From Panax quinquefolius (taxonomy: Eukaryota > Streptophyta > Magnoliopsida > Apiales > Araliaceae), in the NCBI GenBank assembly GCA_020205615.1, contig CM035165.1, positions 87,358,005-87,422,004 on the forward strand: 64,000 nt of DNA, given 5' to 3'. Each line of letters begins with the position of its first letter. Within the stretch, counting starts at the first letter, position 1. The translations under genes were made by a program, and so were the position numbers. Below the pieces are notes generated by a model that searched no databases, was not told where the DNA came from, and was given only the letters and a program-made list of their open reading frames with translations. This document shows positions 36,479 to 47,798 of the stretch, piece after piece.

Positions 36479-37020
36479 TCAATCAATCCCCAAAATCACA
36501 TCAGAAGCAAGTATCTTTAAAGAAATAAGGTCAACAGGTAATGTGATGGTGCCAACTTGGATCAAACAAGATTTATAAATAGTGGATGTGATGAAAGTTT
36601 CTCCTAACGGAGTTTCCACAGATAGGTCAAAGTCTAATTTCTCCGGAGTCAAGTTTAAACGTTGAGCACAAGCAGGAGAGATAAATTCATGGGTAGCACC
36701 GGTATCTAGTAATGTATAAACTTCGCATGAATTTATGATTAGCTTACCCGTGATCACCTTGTTTGGGTTCCTCGCATGTTGACCAGTCACGACAAACGCT
36801 CTTCCAGGAACCGTTGACTTTGACTTTTCTCGGGACGACCTTTTCGAGTCACCATCCCCACCGGACTTGGTTTCGCTACTGCATAATCTCGAAAGCGATA
36901 TGTCCTTTCTTTCCACAATTATAGCATACCTTGAACTGCTTGTGGACGGTTTGGGCTGATGTGTCCCTCTTTTCCACATTTATAGTATACTACCGGTGGT
37001 CGCTTCTCCTCCTTAAAACT
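36479..37020 (-). pseudogene. E4 protease and end of nucleocapsid
   Basis: The 166-residue open frame (36479-36979) starts in a basic linker and continues into an aspartic protease: TGKLIINSCEVYTLLDTGATHEFIS, with the active-site D-T-G-A, followed by the flap region and ILASDVILGID. Upstream, a zinc-knuckle remnant (KCGKEGH) near 36985-37010 has lost its first cysteine. The protease domain itself looks intact, which is unusual for this element. Confidence 0.85.
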
Positions 37021-37980
37021 AGTCATTCACCGGTGCCTTTGACGTCTTCGCAGCATGTCATTGTTGAATCTCCTTTTAAAATCTCCCCGACTCGCTTCTT
37101 CTATTTTTATGGCCACGATTACCACCAGTGTGGGTTGTCGCTCTTGTCCGTATTTTTCTTTCTCCTCACGGGTTATCATTGTTTTGATGATCCGCCACAC
37201 CAGTATGATCCTGGTTGCGGTCTCTTGGTTGAACGTACTCGCTATCTCGCTCTAATAATTGAGCCCTATTGACAACATCTGAATATAAAGAAAATTTATG
37301 AGAGATAAGATATTGTCGAATCTCGGGTTTTAAACCTCTCAGAAACATCCTCGTCATTCGTTCCTCATTCTCTACCAAATGAGGTGCAAACCTGGATAAC
37401 TCTGCGAACTTCGCCTCGTATTGGGACACCGTCATGTTGTTTTGTTCTAGTCTAATAAACTCTACCTCTTTCATATGGCGAATACTTTCAAGAAAGTACT
37501 TTTCGTTGAAAAGTTTCTGAAACGTTTCCCAAGACATGCGAGTCTGTGGCAGTGTTGAGTGCGTTTCACGACTCCCACCAAGAATCTGCCTCGCCACGGA
37601 ACATAAAGGTGGCGAATGGAACCTTCTTCTCTCCGTGCATCCCAAGACATCGAATATCTTGGTAATTTGCTTGACCCATGTTTCCTCCATGATCGGATCC
37701 GCTTTCCCTTAAATTCGGTGGTTCCAACTCTTTGAACTGCTGTCGTGCGATAAGTCACAAGATTACTATCATTTCCACCCGTATTCTGTATATCACGAGT
37801 CTCCTCATCCGGTTTTCATGAACTGCAAAAAGCTCCTAAACATCCAGTCATTCATCATCTGCTCAGTGGTGTTGTTTACAGGAGGAATATTGCCTTCCTA
37901 TTGCACGTTTCCCTGGGTGGTGATTAAAGGTGTTTCCACGGTCTCATTAACTCCACCGTTAATATTTTCAGCTGCTATTC
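37021..37980 (-). pseudogene. E4 gag (capsid)
   Basis: Minus strand: frames at 37471-37758 and 37166-37690 together cover a gypsy Gag (Retrotrans_gag family). The block KIFDVLGCTE is followed by a frameshifted FATFMFRGEADSWW-type segment, then KEVEFIRLEQNNMTVSQYEAKFAELSRFAPHLVENEERMTRMFLRGL, typical of the chromovirus capsid. At least two frameshifts prevent a continuous protein. Confidence 0.85.
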
Positions 37981-38154
37981 TTAAATACTGCCATAAAACA
38001 AGGGTTAATTAAACAAATTAACATATCACATATTAACCATATAGTTCGACTGACCAACAAATAAGCTTAGGTATGACATACTAGCGAAGGATTACTTGTC
38101 TCTCCCCTCCTAGTACTATTCCCCGATCTCCGCCAGAGACCATATCCCTAAGAT

Positions 38155-38165
38155 CTGATACCAAC
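38155..38165 (-). other. E4 primer-binding site
   Basis: The minus strand reads GTTGGTATCAG immediately after the LTR end, matching the initiator tRNA-Met type PBS used by many plant gypsy elements. Confidence 0.85.
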
Positions 38166-40958
38166 TGTGACGCCCCCAAAATAGGTATACAACACCCATT
38201 CTCGAAATAACCAAAATACATGGTACGTAAACAACTACAACTTTATTAATACAACATAAAAGCGTGAGTTTAAATACAAATATTATCATCTAGACAATAT
38301 CCACACTCAAATAAGTCCTCATTACAATTATTAATACACTATTTTACAGAATAGTGAGGACTACTAGAATAACTTCTAGAACCATCATTCCACACCCCGA
38401 CTAGTACTCGTTACATTCTCGCCTCTCCAGAGACGAAAAATGGAACAACAAGGAAAAGGGTGAGCTCAACTAGCCCAAAGAAAGAACATTATGACTAAGA
38501 TAATATAGAACAAATTATTGTTAGTCCTCAACAGGAAAAATCTAATAGAATACAATAGACAACCGGTTTTAAATCAATCTTCGCAATGAAATAATAATTC
38601 TTTAGAAGAGTTAAGTAGAGAATGCAAACTACTATCTTCTATATATGAATTTAAAAGTTCATCGTTGATATTTTATCCTCAGAACATCAATCAATATATA
38701 TCCGAATCAAATATTCATCTTTGCACTACAGTGCCAAAGATATTCATCGATTAGTCATGTTCATCTAAACACTGCTCATCTTTGCACTACGGCCAAAGAT
38801 ATTAATCGATCGACCATGTTCATCTCAACACATGTTCATCTTTGCACTACGGGCCAAAGATATTCATCAAGAAATCATTCATCTTTGCACTACAGGCCAA
38901 AGATATTCAGTAATATCATCATTTAGGACTAAGGATGATGAAAAATATTTTAAAGAAAATGAATCCAGTGAAACAAAAGAACAAGTATTAAGGATTCGTA
39001 CTTTTAATAATCCAAGTTCAAAAACACTTCATAAATAACTAGATTGGAGTAAAATTCAAGAATGAAGATCAAAACATAGATCCAATCAAAGATATGAATC
39101 ATAACAGACAATCTTGGTGAATAGTGTCGTATTCTGTGAATAGTGTCGTATTCGTGAATAGTGCCGTATACGTGAATAGTAACTCCGACCTCAAAAGATA
39201 GAAATTTCACAAAAAAACATCATCACGCTTCGTGAATAGTACTCGTGAATAGTAACTCGTGAATAGTAACTCATGAATAGTAACTCGTGAATAGTAACTC
39301 ATGAATAGTAACTCCGACATGAAAAATTCCAAATTTGATAAAATTTTCAACCAATATTTCGGATAATGATATTGAAGAAATAATATCACTTACTTAAAAA
39401 AATAACATCCCTTACCTCGGAAAGAATAAGACTTGAATCGAATACTCGGATATAGTCTTTGAAAGAACTTGCATCAGTATAGCAATACTCAAAGTATCTC
39501 GAAATACTCACAAAATACGCCGATATTATAGAGAGAGAAATAGAGAGAAACTTCAGCTTTACGGTGTGATTTTCAATTCTAACCTAAGCACCCTATTTAT
39601 AGAAAAATGCTTAGAACACCAAAGTAGAAAATTTAATAAAATATTAATATATATTATAAATTTCCTTAGCCCAACTTTGAAGATCTGAATTCAGATCATT
39701 TATAACACATGTGAGCCCACTAATTGCACAAAAAACGTTTTCCTCAAAATAATTAACTAAAACTCCCAAAAATCAATTATTTCGGAACTTCAAAACTTCA
39801 ATAATTCATAACAAATAGCCCTTTTGTCAGAAAATTCGAATCTCGCGAGTTTTTATAGGAAATTCAATTTTCTACAACTTTACAGAAGAAAGTTTTTCCA
39901 AATTCGAAATAGAAATTGACCAAAATCCATATACGGATGATTTTACATGCTATAATCAAATTTCAGTCAAGAAATGGGGTCCACCGACACACAAAACACG
40001 TGTTAAACAACTTTTGCAACAAAAATACTCTTCCTTCTCATATACTCATATATCCCACATTCATTGTAAAAATATTATCATTATTATATTATAATAATAT
40101 AATAAAATATTATTTTATCAGAAAAGATAAAATATCAATTTTTAACAATTATCACTTTAAAAATTTTCTCCATCTATATCCACATAAAATCAATATTTCC
40201 TCATCATATAAATCAATAATTAATTATTCGCAAATAATATTACGTAATCACAAGATCGACAACCAGTGTAGCTCCTGTGAAAGAGGGGCTTTCAATAAGA
40301 ATTTCTCTTTTTCTTGGTAGCAATTAAATGACCAAACCTCTCCTTAAATGAACTTTCTAGACATCGCCAATAATATTTTCTAATAATATTATTCAGATAA
40401 TATGAATTATTGCTTCGATAATGGAAAATACTTTGTAGTGACAATTATTGAAACAACAAAGAATATAAAATATCAACGCAAAGAATTATTGAATCAATAA
40501 AATAAAATACTCGAATAAAGAATTCATCAGAATAATTATCGAGTAGTGCCTTCTTACGTAAGAATCAATAATTGGTGCAATACTGCAGTGCTATCGTGGC
40601 AACAACGCCAGACATCGTGTTTTAACCAATCGGTATTCCAACAAGATTAATTCTATGAATAACTACGCCGCTATTTATAAACAACTCATACTTGTCGCTT
40701 TCTTCATCCAATTGCTTTTCATGGGGCCCACATAAAGGTCAAGGCCATTGCGTTTAATATTCTCCGACAAAGAAGAATATTCCACGACCAAACGAATATT
40801 CTCCTCGACAACAATGAGTATTTTATAACCACTTGCTTATTTGAAATATTTGCACATTTTACCCATAACTAACCACATTAATCAAATCAACCCTTACTAT
40901 TTCAAAATGATAAATAGAGAAAATTAAATTTCATTTATTAATAACTTGGGGTCTTACA
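38166..40958 (-). repeat. E4 5' LTR, complete
   Basis: 2,793 bp and the reference copy for the family. On the minus strand it starts TGTAAGACCCCAAG and ends GGGGGCGTCACA. TATA box TATAAATA at 39594-39601. Downstream lie the 15-bp minisatellite (39215-39315) and four repeats of the hairpin ATCTTTG...CAAAGAT (about 38714-38910). A run of GAGAGAGAAA just after the TATA box (39530-39550) is typical of a plant 5' UTR start. Confidence 0.9.
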
Positions 40959-42930
40959 AGAAATATAATGGATTGGGAGATCCTTACACCCACTTAAAAG
41001 TGTTCATTGGAGAACTCGGGTCCTATGCTGAGGATGAAAAGCTCAGAATGCAGTTGTTTCAGAAAAGTCTGACTAGAGAAGCCAGAGCATGTTACACCAG
41101 ATTGGATAACTTCAAAATTCACAACTGGGAGGAGTTAGTCCATGTTTTCCTCAGTCAATAAATCTTTCAAACTCAAATGGTCTAGACCGGTATCAAATTA
41201 CCAAGGTCAAGAAACAAGTTAATGAGTCATTCATAGAGTATGCCCAAAGATGGAGGCGTCTAGCTGCTCAAGTTATCCCATCTATGACAAAGTCTGAAAT
41301 GGTGATGACCTTCATAGATATTTAAGAAGCTCCATTTTATGAGAGGGTCCTAGCTAGAATAGGAAAACCATTCTCAGAAATGATCAAGCACGGAGAAATG
41401 GCAGAAATGGGATTGAAGTCTGGGAAGATTCAAGACCTAGCCGCTTTAAAAGCCGTAGTTGAGCACATCCAATCTAGAAGTTATGGGAACAACCCCCGGA
41501 GGGTCCATAAGAAGAAAGGAGAGGATGTTTCCTTGATACTACAAGGGCAAAAAGGCAATCAAAACTTGCCCATTCAATGGAGAAACTATTCCCCTTTTTA
41601 AGCACAGTCTTCAAGTCCTCCCTTGCCAAAGAGTGGAGAGGTCAGGCGTTCAAGAGTGTTCACACCCTTAGGGGATTCACTCGAAAATATTTTCAAACTT
41701 CTGACAGCTCAGAAGAAAATCACTCATCTCCTTCCACCAACCAATCCAAGTGGAAAAGGCTTCAATATAAGCAAGAAGTGTGCTTATCACTTTGGAGCTT
41801 CAGGCCATGACACTCAGGATTGTTGGGCCCTTAAGCATAAGATCCAGGACTTAATTGACAGTAGTGAGATCGTGGTAACCAAACCCGAGCAACCACATGT
41901 TCAAGACAACCCTCTCCCTCAACACAAGGAAAATGAGGTTAACATGATCAATAGGGGCAATAGAGAGAGCTCCAAGTACCTCAAATATGTTGGGGGTTCT
42001 TCCCAAACCAACAAGGATAATCCTGACAAATAAGATTATACACAGTTCCAGTTCTCGATGGAACGGGAGTTAAATTCTCTTTGCGAATAAGTCAATCAAC
42101 TGGCAGAATTGGTGATTCATCAACACCAAGTCACACGATAGTTGTTCAGTCAGGAGCATGCTAGCCTCCTTTCTCTTATCATAAATGCTACACCACTTTC
42201 CCAAGAAAGTGAAACCTTGGAGGAAAATCTTGCCAGAAAATCAAAAGCTAAAGCCCGTCGGGATTTTGCCAACAAAAGGGAATTCACCTATTTAGGCCAA
42301 CTGATGGAAGAAATATTGCAAATGTTGATCAATGAGGAAAAAATCAGAGCACTGCTACCTCTAGTCAATCCACGCTCAAAAAGATTTGACGCTAATGGAG
42401 TATGTCAATACCACACCCACTCTCGCGGTCACAACACTGATGAATGCTGGGCACTTCGCCATCTTATCCAAAACATGATTGACAGTGTTGACCTGCAAGT
42501 GGCAGAAAATGATGATGTATCACTTGAGAGTGGGAACACATTTCCTCCAGGATGGAAGGAATTCGTAGTAGTTATATCCTCTGAGGGAGATTTGGCTGCC
42601 ACATCACTTAAAATTCAACCAATTAAGCTCAAAGGAGGTGAAAACCCTTTGAAAGTGGCTTCACCAAAGCCAATCATATTGCCATTCAGGCCACAGTATC
42701 CTATCATCAGCCTTAAGAAAGTCCCATGGAACTATGGGGAGGTTGAAGGATCAACATCAAACATAACTGCTACAGTGTCTAAAGAAAATCCACTGTATCT
42801 CCCTCAACGAGTGATGAAGCCTATCATCAAATCTAAGGGGAAAGTTCACAGGGAGAAGATTGAAGAATTCCTCCGCAAGATGAGATATAATGAAGCCAAG
42901 GTGGTTCAAAGCTTGAAAGAAGCTCCATAA
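40959..42930 (+). pseudogene. Ogre-type gag, main part with two zinc-knuckle modules
   Basis: Starts at the duplicated AGAAA and continues Gag: YNGLGDPYTHLKVFIGELG and RMQLFQKSLTREARACYTRLD (capsid), then, after frame breaks, ESFIEYAQRWRRLAAQV. Two copies of a C-terminal module follow. The first (41623-42033) has CAYHFGASGHDTQDC then ALKHKIQDLID; the second (42142-42930) has CQYHTHSRGHNTDEC then ALRHLIQNMID. Tat-lineage Gag ends in such a motif, and the duplication here is notable. In-frame stops at about 41159 and 41323 break it. Confidence 0.85.
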
Positions 42931-42948
42931 CAGTTCTATATTCTGGAC

Positions 42949-43449
42949 TTGGTTTTCTCTTCAGGAGATCACTGGAAGGTCTTACTGAAAATATTAGAAG
43001 AAGCCCACTTGCCAAAAACAGTGGATGTTGAAAAATTTCATCATCTAGTTGATCACATCTTCAACAGTAATGTGATATCCTTCACTGATGATAACATACC
43101 TCCCGAAGGGACGTGTCATTGCAAACCGTTGCACATAGCAATGATGTCTTCCGGATATGTGGTCGGAGGAGTACTAATAGATAGAGGATCATCCCTAAAC
43201 ATCTGCCCCTATGCAATATTGGAGAAAATGAACATCAATCTCAACAATATTCGAAGCAGCCATACAATCGTCAAAGCCTTTGATGGATCTCGGCGAAATG
43301 CTGTCGGAGAGATTGAATTACCAGTGGAAATCGGTCCACATACATTCTACATATCCTTCCAAGTGCTCAAAATCACTACAGGATATAACTTACTGTTGGG
43401 AAGACCTTGGATTCATATGGTGGGAGTCGTCCCATCCACTCTTCATTAA
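42949..43449 (+). pseudogene. Ogre-type aspartic protease
   Basis: A 166-residue open frame. The central part has PLHIAMMSSGYVVGGVLIDRGSSLNICP, matching the Tat-lineage protease with its active-site Asp in D-x-G-S (DRGS, where the family usually has DNGS or DTGS). It is followed by IVKAFDGSRR and LLLGRPWIH, the usual second half. It is fused in the family to Gag by read-through. Catalytic Asp and Gly are present. Confidence 0.85.
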
Positions 43450-44186
43450 CCACTCAAGTATATCATCATCAGTAATCTGGTCACTGTCAATGCTGAGCCA
43501 GAGTATCATGTACAAAGTGATGTACCTCTCCTCAATTTCAATACAGAAGTTGAGTTTGTCAGCTTTCAAGCCCTTGAGGTGAGCAACACTCACTACTTAC
43601 CCATTGGGGCTCCACCTCTGAAACCCAGAGTTTCTGCCGAAGTAATGTTGACGACTTAAGAAATGATATCCTTGGGTTTCCAACCTAGACAAGGGTTAGG
43701 AAAGAATCAACAGGGAATCAAATGCCCAATTCAAGTTCCCAGCCAGGCAGGGACAGCCGAACTAGGCTACTCCTCTGGGTCTAGTCATAGAAACCCGCAC
43801 AAGCATACATCAGTTCCTTCATCTACAAGGTTTCTACCTAAACCTATATATGTTGATTCTGTACGACCTTCACTGAAAGTTCCTGTATCTGTGGTAGCTA
43901 TGTTGTTTCCTAAGACGATACTGGTTAAAGGAAAAGAAGTCTTATTCCAGACCCAGACATGGAGGAAAGGAATCAAAGGCGCAAACAAGACATTAAGATG
44001 TGGTTATCGAAGATGTACTTCCTGGCACATACCGAGGGTATGAACAAGGATATCTTAGATGACGACTGTTCAGATGTCATGGTCATCATTCAAGAGAAGG
44101 AGAAAGATAACAGCCCCTTCATCACATTTGTCCACCAGGACTTGACCCTTGGTAATTGGAGCAACATTCCTTGCATTTGCCAAAAA
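43450..44186 (+). pseudogene. Ogre-type spacer with G-patch-like motif
   Basis: A frame at 43663-44043 contains ISLGFQPRQGLGKNQQGI, close to the G-patch-like motif (GxxxGxGLGxxxxG) normally found between protease and RT in Tat elements. It is separated from the protease by a stop near 43658. The remainder is not recognisable. The segment ends in GNWSNIP, a block that often precedes the intron or gap before RT in these elements. Confidence 0.65.
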
Positions 44187-44337
44187 GGGTAAAAAGGGTA
44201 GAAACTCCCTCTGCCCTGTAGATAACAATAACTACTTACTTTTGTTGCATAGTATTAACAATTGTTTTTGTCATTTCATGCTAACACTCTGTATGATTAA
44301 ACAGTTTCATATATTAAGTGAAAGCATTTTGTTTTAG
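44187..44337 (+). other. Possible intron between pro and RT
   Basis: A GT-rich candidate donor (AAAAAGG then GTAAAAAGG, near 44187) and a pyrimidine-rich acceptor TTTTGTTTTAG at 44327-44337 enclose about 150 T-rich bases. Ogre elements are known to splice an intron between the protease and RT parts, so this fits. The exact donor is uncertain: a second GTA follows 9 bases later. Evidence is by eye only. Confidence 0.4.
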
Positions 44338-45487
44338 GACTCTAAAGGTAGATGTGCCTAAACTTGAAGATGGAATGCATATTCTTCACAAGGACTGCAA
44401 CTTTAATGTAAAGTTGGACTCTGACTTGATGCAGATTGAGAAAGAGGACTATGAGGTGCCTCAGGAGATCAAATAATTGGTCAAATACAAACCCAAGCCA
44501 AATCTTAATCAAACCACCTCTTTTAACCTCGGAACCTCAGAACCCCAAACAAATGTAGATTAGTACGAACCTTAATCCAAACCAAAGGAATGACATGGTT
44601 ACTCTATTAACCCAATTCCAGGATGTGTTGGCATGGTCTCATGAAGACATGGTCGGTTTATCCACTGACATCGTCATTCATCGCCTTCCCATAAAAGAGG
44701 GATTCAAGCCAGTCAAATAGAAACTCAGGCGATTAAAACCTGAGTGGAGCTTGAAAGTCAAAGAAGAAATTGTGAAACAATTTCAAGTCGGCATCATCAT
44801 GGTATCAACATACCCTGAGTGGCTATCTAATATAGTCCCTGTGCCTAAACCTGGATGGAAGGTGCGAGTTTGCGTGGATTACAAGGATCTAAACAAATCC
44901 TGTCTCAAAGATAGCTTTCCCGTACCGTTCATCCACATACGCATTGACAATACAGCTTAGTACGACATGTACTCCCTTGTTGACTGCTTTGCTGGGTACC
45001 ATCAAATCATGGTTGCTGAAGAGGATCGTGAGAAAACTGCATTCATCACTCCTTGGGGAACCTTTTGCTACAGACGATTGTCATTCGTTCTCATCAATGC
45101 CAAGGCTACCTATCAGCAAGCCATGATGGCTCTTTTCCATGATTTAATGCACAAAGAGATAGAAGTCTATATGGATGACATCATTGTCAAGTATCGAAGG
45201 GAAGAAGACCACCTAGATCATCTCAAAAAGCTCTTCAACCGGTTGCATAAGTATAGCTTGAAGTTAAATCTGGCCAAGTACGTCTTTGGCATCAAGTCAG
45301 GCAAGTTGCTAGGATTCCTAGTAAGCCACAAAGGCATTGAGCTGGATCCAGCAAAAATCCAGGCCATCACGGAGATGCCCATACCCCAGACAGAGATGAA
45401 ATACAGGGATTCCTGGGAAGAATCAATTTCATTAGTCGTTTCGTCTCCCAACTCACAACAACCTGTGAACAAATCCTCAAGTTTTTA
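44338..45487 (+). pseudogene. Ogre-type reverse transcriptase
   Basis: The pre-RT block FQDVLAWSHEDMVGL...IHRLPIKEGFKPVK (about 44610-44720) leads into KVRVCVDYKDLNKSCLKDSFPVP, SLVDCFAGYHQI, FITPWGTFCYRRLSF and the catalytic VYMDDIIVK, then LGFLVSHKGIELDP. These are consecutive fingers/palm/thumb motifs of gypsy RT. Single in-frame stops (about 44719 and 44958) and a frameshift near 45410 disable it. The YMDD residues are intact. Confidence 0.88.
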
Positions 45488-45984
45488 AGGAAGAACTCCT
45501 CCAATAAATGGAATGGCGAGTGTCAAAAAGCCTTCCTTCTCATCAAATAACAACTAATCAAAGCTCCTGTTTTGGTACCTCCCAGGGATGGTGTTCCCCT
45601 ATTTATGTACTTGTCTATTAATGACAAGGCCATGGGCTGCATGCTGGGACAGAAAGATGATTGAGGCCAAGAAAGAGCTATCTATTACTCAGCAAAAGAT
45701 TTAGCATCAGTGAGCACAAGTACAACTTGATTGAGAAAATGTGTTTTGCCTTAGCATGGGCTTCCATGAGATTACAACATTATCTCCATGGTCACATAAC
45801 CCATCTAATATCCCGTATGGATCCTCTCAAGTATGTGTTCAGCAAACCTATGTTGAATTGTCGACTGTCCAAATGACAGTTGATCCTACAACAATTTGAC
45901 ATCATCTACGTGACTTAAAAGTCTATCAAAGGTCAAGGAATTGCGGATCAACTAGCCGCTGCACCTTCAGGGAATTTCAAACCT
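45488..45984 (+). pseudogene. Ogre-type RNase H (gypsy)
   Basis: After the RT thumb, frames contain KWNGECQKAFLLIK, APVLVPPRDGVPLFMYLS and AIYYSAKD, the start of gypsy RNase H. A fragment at 45661-45876 with FALAWASMRLQHYLHGH follows. Stops are frequent. In the Tat lineage this domain is degenerate and followed by a second RNase H. Confidence 0.75.
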
Positions 45985-46530
45985 TTGGAAACATATTTCT
46001 CTGATGAAGGGGTAATGACAATTCAGCTACACCATCAGGACAATGCAACCCAACTATGGAGAATGGATTTCGATGGAGCTGCAAACATGGAAGGTTCTGG
46101 GGCTGGAGCAGTTCTAGTATCCATTTCTGGAGAGCAGTATCCCGTTGCCATCAAATTGAAGTTTGTCAACACCAAAAACACATCTAAGTATGAAGGTTGT
46201 ATCATGGGGTTGAAATTAGCCCAATCCATGGGCGTCAGACGGTTAACTGTCTTTGTAGATTCTGAACTGGTAATCAGACAAACCACTGGGATCTATCACA
46301 CTAAAGAATTACATTTACTGCCTTACCATCGGCAAGTTATCCAGATGGCTTCGAAGTTTGAAGAAATTTCCTTCCTCCACATTCCTCGGAATAGGAATGA
46401 TTTTGCGGATGCACTAGCAACTTTGGCCTCCTTGATCAACATAATTGATAAGGAAGACATGCCAAATATCACATTTACCCGAAAAATGACACCCAGCCTA
46501 CGAGAACTACATTGGAGAAGTATGGGATGA
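45985..46530 (+). CDS. Additional archaeal-type RNase H domain (aRNH), Ogre element
   Basis: A 181-residue open frame, uninterrupted over the whole domain: WRMDFDGAANMEGSGAGAVLVS (first catalytic Asp), TSKYEGCIMGLKLA (Glu), LTVFVDSELVIRQ (Asp), HIPRNRNDFADALATLAS (final Asp). All expected acidic residues are present. This second RNase H is the hallmark of the Tat/Ogre branch and was gained independently of the retroviral-type RNase H. In life it would be part of the Pol polyprotein, so the ATG used here is not a real start. Confidence 0.88.
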   Translation: METYFSDEGVMTIQLHHQDNATQLWRMDFDGAANMEGSGAGAVLVSISGEQYPVAIKLKFVNTKNTSKYEGCIMGLKLAQSMGVRRLTVFVDSELVIRQTTGIYHTKELHLLPYHRQVIQMASKFEEISFLHIPRNRNDFADALATLASLINIIDKEDMPNITFTRKMTPSLRELHWRSMG

Positions 46531-47798
46531 ACTGCCTCCCATCTAACACCCTTGGTATCGGGATATCAAGGAGTATCTGCCAGATGGATCTACACCCAAC
46601 TGAAGCGAGTCAAGCTGAAAGGAAGCGGATCCATCGAATGACCATGAAATTCTACCTGAGCGGAGACACAATCTACAAAAGATATGCTAGACTAGGCTTG
46701 CTAAGATGCCTAGACAAAGACCAAGCTTAGAGGCTCATGGATGAAATCCATGGTGGAGTATGCGGCCCACACATGAGCGGCCCTCTACTTGTCAAGAAAA
46801 TCCTAAGAACAGGGCATTTTTGGCTATCTCTCAAGGCTTACTATGATGACCACATCAAGAGATGTTACCAATGCCAAATTCATGGGAATGCTATCCACGC
46901 CCCTCCAAGGGAGCTCCACAATATGAGTTCGTCCTGGCCCTTCTTAATGTGGGGAATGGAAGTGATCGGGCCCATCGAGCCCAAAGCCAGCCATGGTCAT
47001 CAGTTTATCTTCACCATGATCGACTACTTCACCAAGTGGGTAGAATCAGCGTCCTCCCCCAGGGTTACTAAAGAGGTGATCATTGGTTTCATCAGAAATA
47101 ATGTCATTTGTCAATATGGACAACCAGAGGTGATTGTATCAGACAATGCCAAAAACCTCATCAACCAAATGATGGATGAACTATGCAGTAAATTCCACAT
47201 CAAACATCTCAACTCCGTCATCTATCGTCCAAAGATGAGTGATGTTGTTGAAGCGGCTAATAAGAATATCAAAAAGATTATGCAAAAGATGTCCGCCAAT
47301 CACAAAGGATGGCTTGACCTGTTGCCTTTGACTCTATTAGGCTACAAAACGTCAATGCACACTTCCACTGGGGCAACCCCCTACTCATTAACCTATGGCA
47401 TGGAAGCAGTGTTCCCCATAGAGGTGGAAATGGAATCGCTCAGAGTGTTGATAGACGCTCAGCTGGATGAAGACCAATGGTTACAAGATCAGTACCACCA
47501 ATTATCTCTAATAGATGAAAGGCATGCCGCATCCATCTTCCATAGTCAGTTATACCAACAGAGGATCGATAAATCCTATAACAAAAAATTCCGACTACGG
47601 CAATTCAAATAACATGACTTGGTCTTGAAAAAGGTTCTTGACAACCAAGATCAATCTAAAGGAAAATTCGCCCTAAACTGGGAAGGCCGTTTGTTGTTAA
47701 GGAGGTATTGATAGGATGTGCCCTCAGATTACAAGAGATAGATGGCGATGAATTTCCCCAACTCATCAACTCGGACACCATGAAACGATACTATGTAT
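46531..47798 (+). pseudogene. Ogre-type integrase
   Basis: The N-terminal block with FYLSGDTIYKR (46512-46730) is separated by one stop from a 291-residue frame (46737-47612). This contains the HHCC zinc finger (HGGVCGPHMSG...CYQCQ), the core with WGMEVIGPI, IVSDNAKN and DVVEAANKNIKK, and FPIEVE. The family core is WGxDVIG, SDN and E: the first catalytic Asp is Glu here. The C-terminal segment KKVLDNQ...KGKFALNWEG continues after a stop to about 47798. Confidence 0.88.

Larger units (their letters stand above)
34453..40958 (-). mobile_element. Chromodomain Ty3/gypsy element in Ogre gag (E4)
   Basis: 6,506 bp with TG...CA ends (TGTGACGCC...GGGTCTTACA on the plus strand) and the 5-bp TSD AGAAA (34448-34452 and 40959-40963). 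On the minus strand: 5' LTR 38166-40958, PBS 38155-38165, gag, protease, deleted pol, chromodomain end, PPT, shortened 3' LTR 34453-35070. The internal region is about 3.1 kb, roughly 60% of the expected length. It is the same LTR family as E1 and E5. Confidence 0.92.

Noticed and set aside
36931..37272. 113-residue plus-strand frame
   Set aside because: Shadow of the minus-strand gag and protease, which have clear family motifs.
43785..43988. Minus-strand frame overlapping Ogre pol spacer
   Set aside because: Shadow of the plus-strand frame with the G-patch-like motif.
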